From NCBI RefSeq assembly GCF_030052815.1, contig NC_079503.1:44682735-44746734 (forward strand): DNA of 64,000 bases. Direction: 5' to 3'. The DNA is from Hevea brasiliensis (taxonomy: Eukaryota; Streptophyta; Magnoliopsida; Malpighiales; Euphorbiaceae). The notes under the pieces are model-generated. The model saw only the letters and a list, made by a program, of their open reading frames with translations. It did no database searches and was not told the DNA's origin. The stretch's first letter is position 1. Each line of letters begins with the position of its first letter. Position numbers and translations under genes: made by a program. This document shows, one piece after another, positions 1 to 12,026 of the stretch.

Positions 1-3000
1 CCGTGGAGGGTCAATTTGGTTAATTGACCCCGAGAGCTGACTCCTGACCTAACTGTCAAATAAAATCGGAGAAAAGAAAATTTCAGAATCGAGAATTAAA
101 TTAAAGAAATAATAGAAAAAAAATAAATAAATAAATAAAAAAAAAAAAAAAAGGAAAGAGGTTGGAAAAGTCAAAAGTTATGACATCATGTATGATGTCA
201 TAACTAAATTAATAAATTGAATTAATTAATTTGGAATTAGTGGTCTTTCATAAGCAAAAACGTGTAAGGGAAAAACAAAAGAAAATCTCTTCTTCTTTCA
301 TCTTCCTTGCCACCCCATCTTCCTCCCAAGTTCCTCCATGAGTGGACTTCCATGTAAGCTTACTTTTAAGCTTAGTTTTCTTCACTTAATTCAAATAACT
401 CCATTAAAAACCTCCCTAGAGCTTATTGTTACAACTTGAGAAGAGGATTACAAGAAGAAGGAAGAGTTAAAGATAGGGTTTTGAAGCTTTAACAAAAGGT
501 TAGTATGTTAAATTGTTACTTTTCCATTCAAATGCATGTTTAGGTAATTAAGTGAGCTAATAACTTGATTTAAATGAAACAAATATGGGGAAAGAATTAA
601 ATTGAAATTTTGGGCAGCTTGAGAGGAGTGTGGTTTGCATGAATATGATGCAATTGAGTGAGTTTAGAAGCTTTACTTGGTGAAATGATTAACATTAAAA
701 TTATTAGAAGTAGTTAAATGCAAGAGTTAGTGAGATTAAGGTTTCAATGCTAGGGTTTATGGACTAAAATTTGGAGAAATGCATAAATGGCATGTTTAAC
801 CTATTGTGACATGAAATAATGATCAATTAGGACCAAATAAATTGGATGGGAATGGTGGAAAAATTAGCTAAATTCGTAGGTCAATGCAGCATGACCAAAC
901 CCACTTTGAAGGACCAAAACTCAAATTTTACAAGTCCAATTGATATTCCACCAATTGGAGATGAAAATAGACATAAAAGAGCACAATTTTCATTAAGGAA
1001 CCATGACCAAAAACTGACCAAAACTTGGTGAAACAATTGACCAAAGTGAATTGATTGCAGGCTGCCCTGCACCAAAACTGACCAAATGAACAGTAACTGT
1101 TCATTTGGTCATAACTCGAGCTAGGTAGGTCAAATTGACCTGAAATTTTACCAGCAATTAGATATGATATAGACCTAAAACTTTCATGAAGAACACCAAC
1201 CCAAATTAGGCCATTAACACATTCAAATCATTGAGCAAAGTTAAAATTACTGTACTGAAATTCTGCAGAATTTTCATTGAGCAGCAATGTTTGGAGGGCT
1301 ATAACTCTCTCTAGAAAACTCGGATTTAGGCGATTCTTGAACCGATGGAAACCTAAGACATAGTACAACATTTCATATGAAGAAAGTGAGACCGAATTAT
1401 GAACTTAACTTGATCAAACAATTGACCAAAGTTGGACCAAAAATCTGCCAGCACCTAAATTGCAGTATGAACAGTGCACGTGAACAGTAAACTTATTTTG
1501 GCCATAACTTGAGCTACAAAACTCCGATTGAGGTGATCCAAAAATGAGAATACACTTAAGACAATAAGGAACATTTTCTATGAAGGAAGTTTTGTCAAAT
1601 TCCAACAGTAGATCGACCAATGGAATAGTGCAACTTCGGAAAACCAACAACCTAAATTGGCAATTTTGCCAAAATGACCTAAGCTTTAAACAAATGACCA
1701 AAACCAACAAGTTTGGTGACCAAAATGTGGTATGTGGGTGAAGTTGGAGTTCCCATACCTATTAAGCCTTAGAAAGTCAATAATTTGACTTGAATAGTGC
1801 AGTGAATAGTAACCCGAAACACAAAATTTCGAGAACGTCGAATTTAACACGTTAGAGCTAGCTAAATGTGAAGTTAAGTTTATTTTGGATTTATTTTAAG
1901 TTCTAGTACTGAAACATTGTAAAATTGTGTGTTTCAGTTGAAAAGAATATCGGGAAGGAACCCGAGGAACCGAGTCGAGGCTAAAGGACGACTCGTTTGA
2001 GGTTTGTGCACAACATATACTTTTATAATCATCTTTTGCATATCGTTTTAAATAATGTGAAATATTGGATTATGACATTCTTATGATGTTGATCTAAATT
2101 GTTGAAAGTTATTATGTATATTTGAAAAGAAAATGTTTAGCAAATTGTTAAGATAAGTTTTGAAACCACAGTGTCATGACCACATATTTGAACACCTCAC
2201 TAGCACGACTAGTGGGGGTAATTAGTTTCGAATTTTGATTCCTTCTCTGGAGAAGTGTTGAGGTGTGCCAGTAGAAGAGGATGTGAATGGATATCCATAT
2301 ATTTGAGCTAGCTAGCCTTGTGATGTGATTTCTCTTTAGCCTCTGGCTATTGAGATTCTATTTGTTTCGAATGGCATGATTTAACTGTGGGTTTTATGAA
2401 ATGTGTTTTGATACTTTGAAATAAACTTGGTTTACATGTAAAATCTTACAATGCATGATTGTATTTAATTTTCATGTTTAATCAAATTTTTGAATGAATG
2501 TGCTTTAAGTTTTGCATAAAGATTATTTTAGTATATTGTGCACTGCTTGAGTCTTAGTACTCGTGATAGCTTTATTCTTTGTCGCAGATCTGAGAGATTA
2601 GAGGAGCAGCAGATCTTGAGGTGTGTGAAGTCATCGATTTGAAGCCTTCGGGAATAATTTATACCCTAACAGTAAATACTTCTTTTGATGTATATATTGC
2701 ACATAAATGTATGGACATGTAAAAATGGGTCTTGAGCAGCTTGTACACAAATTTGTATGAAGTTTGTAATAAAGTTTAGTTTGTGTTTCTTTTGATATAA
2801 ATTTGTAAGGTTATGTATAAATTATTTTGTTTTTAATGAAATATGAATGATATTGATTGACAGTATTTTGAGAATTATTGAACTTGTGAATTTTGATAAA
2901 TTGATTGAGTTTGATTGTGAAACCGAAGTAGTGGTTGAGAAAATCTTTTAGAAGTGCTTTTTACAGGTATTCGAAGAACGGTTTTCTCAAAATACAGAGG

Positions 3001-3243
3001 AAACTCTGTCAAAATTTTTATCAAATTTGCGGAAAACTAAAATGGCCAAAAATATTAATTAGTTTTAATTTCAACTAAATGTTTTAAATACTCATTAGAA
3101 ATGCTCACCACTTGTCAAAGATAAGAAAATTGTTTTAAAATCCCTTGTAGGGTACTTAATGAGTTATCGGTAGGTGAAGTTCGGTAGTTCATTAGGTATT
3201 CTACGGGATCATGTTATGCCTTACAGAGGGGTAAGGTGTGACA
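1..3243 (+). mobile_element. Chromovirus (Tekay-like) LTR, 5' end outside window
   Basis: The right boundary is the canonical end ...gtaaggtgtgaca at 3243, the same end as the LTRs at 37530 and 46087. The whole stretch is the reverse-strand counterpart of the LTR at 4518-7987; for example, bases 1-70 match the complement of about 7540-7620. It is not followed by a primer-binding site, so it is either a 3' LTR or a solo LTR. Visible inside: an A-rich tract (about 117-152), a perfect 14-bp inverted repeat (176-205), a pyrimidine-rich stretch (about 287-330), a splice-donor-like AAAG/GTTAGT (499-504), and degenerate ~195-bp modules at about 905-1620. No gene seen. Confidence 0.85.
176..205. promoter_or_regulatory. 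14-bp perfect inverted repeat with TGACATCA/TGATGTCA half sites
   Basis: The arms AGTTATGACATCAT (176-189) and ATGATGTCATAACT (192-205) are exact reverse complements around a 2-nt spacer. Related but shorter versions occur at the same place in other LTRs (22418-22436 and 47766-47784). The half sites resemble bZIP/TGA-type sites. It lies upstream of a pyrimidine-rich patch and the donor-like GTTAGT, so a promoter role is an inference. Confidence 0.45.
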
Positions 3244-4517
3244 TCTTCTAAAGCCTGGATGTGAACCTCGGGTCTCTATCTGAAATGATGGATACTGACA
3301 CCGCATGTAACTGAACTTTCTCACTTATGTACAATTTTGCTAACTTCTCCAGTGAGTAGTCGATTCTAACTTGTAGAAAATAAGTGGACTTAGTCAATCC
3401 GTCTGTTATCACCCACACTGCATCATGCTTCTTCTGTGTAAGAGGGAAACCAATAACAAAGTCCATGGTGATGCGATCCCATTTCAACTCTGGTATTGTT
3501 ATTGGTTGTAATAACCCTAATGGGACTTGGTGCTTTGCTTTAATTTGCTAGCATATCAAGCATTTTGCCATATAATTCACAATTTCCTTTTTCATCCCAG
3601 ACCACCAATACTGAGTTTTCAAATCCTAGTACATCTTTGTGCTCCCTGGATGTATAGCATGAAAGCTGCTATGCACTTCTTTAAGTATGCTCTTTTTAAT
3701 TTACCCATTATCAGGTACACATATTCTCCCTTTATAGTACAAATAACCGTCTCCCTTGATCTCACATTCACTTTCCTTCTCCTCTTGTATTTGCCCCACA
3801 ATTGTCATCAACTTCATATCTAGTTTCTGCCCTTCTTACACCTGCTGTAAGAGACTGAGCTTTACTTGCAATTCAGCCATAAATAGCTCCATCTTGTGCT
3901 AAAGACAAGTAAGCATTCAAAGTCCTTAAGGCCACTAATGACTTTCTGCTAAGTGCATTTGCCACCACATTTGCCTTCCCAGGATGATAATCAATAACAC
4001 AATCATAATCCTTTAAGAACTCAATCCATCTTCTCTACCTTGGGTTAAGTTCCTTTTGAGTTGACAAATATTTAAAACTCTTGTGAATTGTGTAAATGTA
4101 ACACTTCTCACCATACAAATAATGCCTCCATGTCTTTAATAAAAAGACTATTGCTACCACTTCTAAATCATGAGTAGGGTAGTTCTTTTCATATGGCTTA
4201 AGTTGCCTAGAAGCATAAGCAATTACTTTTCTTTCTTGCATTAGCACACACCCTAACCCATTATTTGAGACATCATTATTTATCATAAAGTCTTTTCCCT
4301 GTTACTGGTTGTGTCAACACTAGCGCTTTAGTAAGCATAGCCTTCAATTTCTCAAAACTGGCTTGACATTTATCATTCCATTCAAACTTGATGTTCTTGT
4401 GCAATAACTTAGTTAATGGCGAGGCTATAAGGGAAAATCCCTTTACAAATCTCCTGTAATAGCTAGCCAATCCTAAGAAGCTTCTAATTTCAGTCACATT
4501 CTTTAGTGGTTTCCAAC
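3244..4517 (-). pseudogene. Chromovirus pol fragment: RT end, RNase H, partial integrase
   Basis: Reading on the minus strand from 4517 down, the fragment begins in the RT thumb/connection (residues resembling [18 protein letters not shown], about 4497-4290). It continues into RNase H (about 4286-4035, with the NGLGCV and VIAYASRQL segments and TDHKS mutated to TIHKS). After a decayed stretch comes part of the integrase core (3487-3248, with ITMDFV and [10 protein letters not shown] containing the first two catalytic Asp). Both ends stop abruptly at flanking LTRs, so it is a scrap of an older element. Frameshifts and stops are frequent. Best match by eye is the Tekay-like chromovirus pol at 8035-10236. 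No function is expected. Confidence 0.85.
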
Positions 4518-7500
4518 TGTCACACCTTACCCCTCAGTAAGGCATAACATGATCTCGTAAAATACCTAATGAACTACCGAACTTCACCTACCGATAACTC
4601 ATTAAGTACCCTACAAGAGATTTTAAAACAATTTTCTTACTTTTGTTAAGTGGTGAGCATTTTCTAATAGGTATTAAAACATTTAATTAAAGTTGGAAAC
4701 TAGTTAAAATTTTTGGCCCATTTTATTTTTCTGCAAATTTTATAAAAATTTTGGCAGAGTTCCATCTGTATTTTGAGAAAACAGTTCTTCAAATACCTAA
4801 AAAAAACACTTCCAATAATTTTTCTCAACCACTTCTTCAATTTCATAATCAATCTCAACCAATTTATCTTCTTTCAAAATTCAACAATTCTCATTTCTCA
4901 ATTTCCAAAAATTCCAATAATTGTAAAAATAATATCAATTAATTTCATTAAAGATAGACAGTCTACATACATCATACTAAAATTTACATTAAGAAAACCC
5001 AAACTAAAATTTATTACAAATTTTATACAAACTTTGTACAAGCTGCTTAAGATCAATTTTACATGTCCATACATTTATGTACATTACATACATCAAAATA
5101 AATTTTTACAATCAGGTAGTTCCTCTGTCCTCAGCAGCTCACTTTGCTGCTCTTCTAGTCTCTATATCTGCAACAGCAATAACAGCTATCGCTGAGTACT
5201 AGGACTCAGTGGTGCACAACATACTAAAATAATCTTTATGCAGAATTTAAATCACATTTATTCAAAAATTGAACTGAACATAAGAATTAAATATAAAATA
5301 TGAATTATGAGATTTTAATCCAAACAAGTTCATTTTGAAGTGCCAAAACACAATTCATAAAACCCACAGTTATATCATACCATTCGAAACAAATATAATC
5401 TCAATAGCTAGAGGCTAAGGAGAAGTCACATCACAAGGCTAGCTAGCTCAAATATATGGATATCTATTCAATTTCTTCTTCTACTGGCACACACCTCAAC
5501 ACTTCAGCCAGAGAAGGAATCAAAATTCGAAACTGATTACCCCCACTAGTCATGCTAGTGAGGTGTTCAAATATATGGTCATGACACTGTGATTTCAAAA
5601 CTTATCTTAATAATTTGCTAAACATTGCCATTTCAAATATACACAATTAACTTTCAACAATTTAAATCAAAGGCATCATAAGAATGTCATAATTCAATAT
5701 TTCACATTATTCAAAACAATATGCAGAAGATAATTTACAAAAATTATACGTTGTGCACAAACCTTAAGCGAGTCACCTCTTGGCCTTGACTCGATTCCTC
5801 AGGTTCTTTCCCAGTGTTCTTTTCCACTGAAACACACAATTTCACAGTGTTTCATTATCATAACTCATCATTAGTCCAAAAATAAATTTATATTCACTTA
5901 TACCTAGCTCTAATGTGCTAAACTTGGCGTTCTTTAAATTTTGTGTTTCGGGGTTACTATTCACTACACTATTCAAGTCAATTTGTTGACTTTCTAAGGC
6001 TTAATAGGTATAGGAATTCCAACTTCACCCACATACCACATTTTGGTCACTAAATTTGTTGGTTTTGGTTGTGTACTCAAATTCTAAGTCTTTTCGGCAA
6101 ATTTGCAAATTTTTAGTTTTGGTGTCTTAAGTTGCACTGTTCCATTGGTCATTTTACTGTTAGAATTTGACAAAACTTTCAGCATAGAAAATGTTTCCTA
6201 TTGTCTTAAGTTTATTCTCCTTTTTGAATAACTCCAATTGGAGTTTTGTAACTCAAGTTATAGCCATTTGAATCATGGCTACCGGATTGGACTTAACCTA
6301 GATTTTCTGGGCAAATTTTGGTTCTAGCAGTTTTAGGTCACTAACTTTGGGTGGCCAAATAACTTGGTTAATGGCATAATTTGGGTGTTTGTTCTTCATG
6401 AAAGTTTTAGGTGTATATCTCATCTATCCATTGGTAAAATTTCAGGTCATTTAGACCTGCCTAGCTCAAGTTATGGTCAAATGAACAAATTCATTTGGTC
6501 AGTTTGTACAGGTCAGACTGAGAATTTCTGGATTTGGTTAATTTGTTCACTAGATTTTAGTCACTTTTTGGGCATGGTTACTCAATGAAAATTGTGTCAT
6601 TTTGTGTCTATTTTCATTCCCAATTGGTCTCATACCAATTGGACTTGTAAATTTTCAGTTTTGGTCCCTTAAAGGGACCTTGGTCCTGCTGCCAATAGCA
6701 TGACCACATTGAATCCGAATTTGCTTTTGGTTCAAACACTTCTAACACACTTCATTTGGTCACAAATGACAATTTCTCACCTCAAACTAGGTCAAAGACA
6801 TCATTTACAAATTTCTCACATTTTTGTCTCTAAGCCCTAAGTGCCCAAAACCCTAGTTCACCAATTCTTTGCATTTAGCTAATTCAAAGCCTTTAACCAT
6901 AGTCATTCAACTCCTTAATGTTTATATTCCCTTCTAATTCAATCAAACCATGCAATAATACCCCTACAAACATGCTGGCCAAAATTCACTTTGGTCCTCC
7001 ACAAATGTTTTTATTTCATTTTAAGTTTATTTCCAAGTTCAATAAGTTAAAAATGTAGAAATCAAACTAAAAGTGTCAAGTTTGTTTACTAACCTTTCTT
7101 AGAACTTCAAATCCTTTAATTCTCTATCTTTTGCCCTTTCTTTCCTCTTTCAATCTTCTTCTTAGGTTGTGGTACAAGCTTTGATGAGGTGTTTATGGAA
7201 AATATTAAGGTTAAGGGAGGGAATTTAAGCTTGAGTGCAAGCTTCAATAGAGGACAACCATGGAGATGAGAGGGAGAGATGGACGGCCACTTGAAGAAGA
7301 TAAATGTTTTTTTTTTTCTTTTCTTTTCTTTTCTTTTTCTTTTATGAGTTTATCTCTTAGGAAGACCAAAATTTATTTAAATTAAATAAATTTTAATTAT
7401 AATATTTATGGCATTCTGCTTATGTTACCACATGATGTCATTACCTTTTTAACTTTTTCATTTTCCCTTTTTTTTTTGCATTAGTTCTTTTATTTAATTC

Positions 7501-7987
7501 TCAATTTCAAAATTTTCTTTCCTCCGATTTTATTTGACAGTTAGGTCAGGAGTCAACTCTCGGGGTCAATTGACCAAATTGCCCCTCGCCGGTTCAACCC
7601 GGTTTGCAAATAATTCAATATTTTTTTTGGCTCCCTGACCTAATTATTGGACTGACTTAACAATTCTTTTTCATGATTTTCTCTTTTCCACTGTGTTTGT
7701 AATGGTCTTAAGAACTGCGGCGTCACATTTTATGGTTCGAAATTTGACTTTAAATCGACTTCGCAGTCGTTCTTAAGAAGGTCACCCATCGCTGTGACTC
7801 TCGGCTTGTTTAACTTCTTATATTCTATTTTTCTTATTTATACTTAACTAATTTATAATTACTAATTATTTGTGTTTATGGCTTATCTAGTTGTCTTAAG
7901 TGCGGTTCTAATCTCTTTAGTTATCCGGACCGACTCCGGTCACCGAAATAGTGAAACATACCAGGCTATGCAAATAGGGTTGTTACA
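4518..7987 (-). mobile_element. 3' LTR of deleted minus-strand chromovirus
   Basis: On the minus strand it begins TGTAACAACCC at 7987, directly after the polypurine tract, and ends GGTGTGACA at 4518. Length 3470 bp. It forms an inverted pair with the LTR at 1-3243. A donor-like GTTAGT lies at 7093-7088 (minus strand), 894 bp from the LTR start. An acceptor-like ...GTGTTTCAG lies near 5829, and the U3 block containing cacccatcgc is at about 7784. A T-rich tract lies at about 7307-7342. No coding sequence seen. Confidence 0.88.
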
Positions 7988-8025
7988 ATTCTCCCTCTTT
8001 TAAAATAAATTTCGTCTCGAAATTT
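7988..8025 (-). other. Polypurine tract and adjacent hairpin of minus-strand chromovirus
   Basis: On the minus strand, AAAAGAGGGAGAAT (8001-7988) directly abuts the TG of the 3' LTR, which is the expected plus-strand primer. Just upstream is the inverted repeat AAATTTCG-aga-CGAAATTT (8025-8007). The same hairpin precedes the polypurine tract of the complete element (42291-42309) and of the tandem units (51802-51821). Confidence 0.8.
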
Positions 8026-8034
8026 TACCTGGTA

Positions 8035-10236
8035 TTAATCTCTGAATAGCTGTGGGTGCTGTCTCCTCATGTCCTCCTCTCATTCGCAAGTAGCTTATTA
8101 GCCCGAATGATGGTTCCACAGCACTTTTACTAACGGGATTTGCTTGTTCCGTAGCTGCTTCACCTCATAAGCCAGAATCTCTATGGGTTCTTCTTCATAT
8201 GTGAGGTCTGGATTCACTTCAATTTCTTATACTGGTAGCACATGAGATGGGTCTGATCGATACCTCCTCAACATAGACACAAGGAAAACATTATGTATCT
8301 TCTCCAACTCTGGAGATAGTGCCAATCGATATGCCAAAGGACCCACTTTTTCCAGAACCTCATATGGCCCAATAAAACGAGGACTTAGTTTCCCCTTTAT
8401 GCCGAATCTCATAATTCTCTTCCAAGGAGAAACCTTGAGGAATACTTTCTCACCCACTGCATACTCAATATCCCTTCTCTTCAGATCAATGTAGGACTTC
8501 TGACGGTCTGATGTAGTTTTAAGTCGATCTCTGATCAGTCTGATTTTCTCTTCAGTTTACTGAATAATTTCGGGTCCAATCATCTTTCTTTCACCCACGT
8601 CATCCCAACACAATGGGGTTCTACATTTTCTGCCATACAAAGCTTCATATAGAGGCATCCCAATGCTTGATTGGTAGCTGTTGTTGTAAGCAAACTTAAT
8701 CAAAGGTAAGTGTGTGTCCCAACTGCCCTCAAACTCAACCACACAAGCCCGTAGCATGTCCTCCAAGATCTGAATTACCCTCTCAGATTGGGCATCTGTC
8801 TGTGGGTGGAATGTTGTACTGAAGTTCAATCTAGTTCCTAGGGCTCTCTGAAGACTACCTCAGAATCTAGAAGTGAACCTAGGATCTCTGTCTAATACGA
8901 TGGATACTGGCACTCCATGTGTTCTTATAATCTCATCAATGTACAACCTAGCCAATCTTTCTAAACTGTAGTCCATCCAAACTGGCAGAAAATGAGCAGA
9001 CTTGGTCAGTCCCATCACAAAATCCATCGTTATTCTCTCCCATTTCCATTCTGGTACTGGTAGTGGATGTAACAACCCAGCGGGTACTTGATGCTCTGCC
9101 TTCACATGCTGACAAGTTAGGCATTTGGAAATAAACTCTGCTACATCTCTTTTCATACCCATCCACCAGTAATGCTCCTTTAGCCCTCTATACATTTTCG
9201 TGCCACCAGGGTGCATGGCAAAAGGAGACTCATGTGCTTCCTTCAAAATGATCTGTCTCAAATCAGCATTATTAGGAATACATATTCTGCCCTGGTGTAG
9301 CAGTAGACCATCATCTCTTATTGAGAATTCTGGTTTCTTACCCCGCCTGACTTCTTCCAATAGCTTTTGATACCTTTCATCATTTTGAGCAGCCATTTTG
9401 ATCTGATTAATCAACACTGGCTGTACATGCCATGCAACTGTTGTCTGCCCCTCATCATTAATCTCTAAGCTGGCATATAATGATCTCAACTCATGTACCA
9501 TAGACAAAGGAGTAACCCGTAGACTTGCCATAGTCTTACGACTTAAGGCGTCAACCACCACATTAGCTTTCCCTAGCTGATAGTCTATCAGACAATCATA
9601 GTCTTTTATCAACTCTAACCATCTCCTCTGTCTCAAATTCAATTCTTTTTGGGTGCCCTTCAATTAAGGACAGCTTCAATCTTACTTGGATCTACCTTGA
9701 TGCCCTCTACTGATACTACATGCCCCAAGAAAGATATTTCTTTCAGCCAAAATTCACATTTCGACAATTTAGCATATAGTTGTTTCTCGCTCAAAGTCTG
9801 CAGTATAATCCGCAGATGTCTATCATGCTCTTCTGCACTCCTCGAATAACAATATATCATTTATGAATACCACAACAAACTGGTCGAGGTATGGTTTGAA
9901 GGTAGTGTTCATCAGATCCATAAAAGCAGCCGGAGCATTAGTTAACCCGAATGGCATAACCAAGAACTCATAATGGCAATAACGAGTTCTGATGGCAGTT
10001 TTAGGAATACTCTACTCTTGTACTTTCAGTTGATAATAATCTGATCTCAGGTCAATTTTGGAGAACACAGCTGCACCCCTCAATTGATCAAATAAGTCAT
10101 CAATACGGGGCAATGGGTATCTGTTCTTTATTATCACCTTATTCAACTGTCGATAGTCAATGCATAATCGGGGAGTGCCATCCTTCTTCTTCCATTTCAG
10201 TCTGAAGTTAGGGTATCTCCTGAATAAATAACACAA
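8035..10236 (-). pseudogene. Internally deleted chromovirus pol (RT, RNase H scrap, integrase, chromodomain)
   Basis: Minus strand. After a leader similar to that at 37551-37694, the sequence jumps straight into RT at about 10210, so gag, protease and the RT N-terminus are missing. RT shows [16 protein letters not shown] and [12 protein letters not shown]. The catalytic FIDD box reads FIND (about 9873-9862), removing a catalytic Asp. At about 9660 RT jumps to the very end of RNase H ([12 protein letters not shown]), deleting most of that domain. Integrase (9663-8457) keeps the HHCC zinc region and the catalytic D, D and E positions. It lacks about 20 residues of the core in frame and has a stop after FTSRF (TGG to TGA). 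The GPYEVLEKVGPLAYRL segment (8457-8227) is followed by a stop-riddled chromodomain ending at 8035. Non-functional; membership of Tekay/Del is likely. Confidence 0.9.
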
Positions 10237-10364
10237 GGAGATTTCCCTCCGTTAATTCATATTCATGATGTAATGCACTATATGTAACAAATATGGACAT
10301 TGAGCAGTTGTACTTAACAAGGAAAGACACAAATTCTCAAGTTAAAACATACTTAAAAAATTTT

Positions 10365-10376
10365 GCTCTGATACCA
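10365..10376 (-). other. Primer-binding site, initiator Met tRNA
   Basis: The minus strand reads TGGTATCAGAGC, complementary to the 3' end of initiator tRNA-Met, the usual primer of plant chromoviruses. It lies 8 nt inside the 5' LTR end (10385), as in the complete element (37539-37550). Confidence 0.9.
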
Positions 10377-10384
10377 CTAAAACA

Positions 10385-12026
10385 TGTCACACCTTATCCC
10401 TCAGTAAGGCATAACATGATCCCGTAGAATACCTAATGAACTACCGAACTTCACCTACCGATAACACATTAGGTACCCTACAAGGGATTTTAAAACAATT
10501 TTCTTACTTTTGTTAAGTGGTGAGCATTTTCTAATAGGTATTAAAACATTTAATTAAAGTTGGAAACTAGTTAAAATTTTTAGCCCATTTTATTTTTTTG
10601 CAAATTTTATAAAAATTTTGGCAGAGTTTCGTCTGTATTTTGAGAAAACAGTTCTTCAAATACCTGGAAAAAACACATCCAATAATTTTTCTCAACCACT
10701 TCTTCAATTTCACAATCAATCTCAACCAATTTCTCATCTTTCACAATCAACTACACATGTTGCACACAATTTAACACTATTATATTTTATTAATAAACTT
10801 CATATTCACACACAAATTCATGATAGTATAGGTTGCCAAACATGGCAGTTTGCCAAAGTATCAAGGTCCCATTTCTAACCCTTAAATCAAGTGCTGACAT
10901 GCACATACTTGAATATTAACCTAATACAACTTCCATTTGAGTTAATCAACCTTAATTCCCATCCATTAAATATAAGAATAAGTCACTAATCATGCATTTT
11001 CATGGTTACCAAAACTAAGGTTCACCAATACTCAATCATTTCCTCAATTTTTCTTCGCAATTCAACTTACCCAAAGCTCAACACAAGGATTATTGAAGGA
11101 AAATGGAAAGATTAAGCACTAACCTCAACTTGAGCTTCACAAATCCATAGAATTTCCTCTCTTTTTTGCTGCCACATATAGCCCATGGTGTGAGGACCAC
11201 TTTTAATGAAGGGAGTTTGAAGAAATATGGCTTGAATCATGGTAGATTTGAGCTTATACATGCATGGCCATGGAGGAAGCTTGGAAGAACATTTGGCCAT
11301 GGAAGAACTTGAGAAAGCAATTCGGCAAAGTGACAAAAATTGAGGAAGAAAGTGAATTTGCATGTTGTCCACTTGGTTTTATATGTCCACTAATCCCACT
11401 TAGTGGAGCACTAACCATAAATTAATTATTTATTTAGTTAAAGTTCCATAATTTGCACATTTGCTTCATTTCTTTCACTATTTAAATAATGTACCACATT
11501 TTTATTTTTCATAACATTTTCAAAGTGTAATACCACTTATTTTTAATGGACATTGAGGTCAAAAGTCAACTTTAGGTGTCAAATGACCAAAATGCCCCTC
11601 TTCAGATTGTATTTTGGATTTTTCGGTACTACCGATTTACTCCTTATACCGCCTATTTCTTTAATTTTTGTTTTTTATTTGTACTAATTTACTAAATTTT
11701 CTTTGACATTTTCAATATCAATTACACCTCAGTAGACCTTTAATTAGGTCCCGAAAATATTTCCTCGAGTTCCCCGCGGTCCTGGGCTAGTCAACGGTCC
11801 TCGCCGTAACTTCTCGGTGTGGTCACCCATCGCTACGAGTTTGGCTCACTTAACTTAATCACATCTTATCTCTTTTATTTTTCCTTAATTTTTCTCATCA
11901 CATATTTCATTATTTTATGCTTCCTCACTGTCAATTAAGTATAGTTCCAGGCATTCTGACTTTCTAGGGTAGGCATTAGCCATCGGAACGGTAGGACGTA
12001 TGGACTATGAAATTGAGGATGTTACA
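10385..12026 (-). mobile_element. Short, chimeric 5' LTR of minus-strand chromovirus
   Basis: On the minus strand it starts TGTAACATCC at 12026 and ends GGTGTGACA at 10385, next to a primer site. It is only 1642 bp, against 3470 bp for its partner. About 10385-10740 is nearly the same as 4518-4870. About 10770-12026 instead resembles the U3 half of the solo LTR at 13917-17187 (for example the catggcagtttgcc block at about 10842 and 16055). The flanks (ccaac at 4513-4517, gggta at 12027-12031) do not form a target-site duplication. A recombinant or deleted LTR is the simplest reading. Confidence 0.8.

Noticed and set aside
280..504. Host gene start (pyrimidine-rich leader, small frame, GT donor)
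   Set aside because: The same arrangement is at the same place in all the related LTRs, so it is part of the LTR. The splice idea is kept as a finding for the elements instead.
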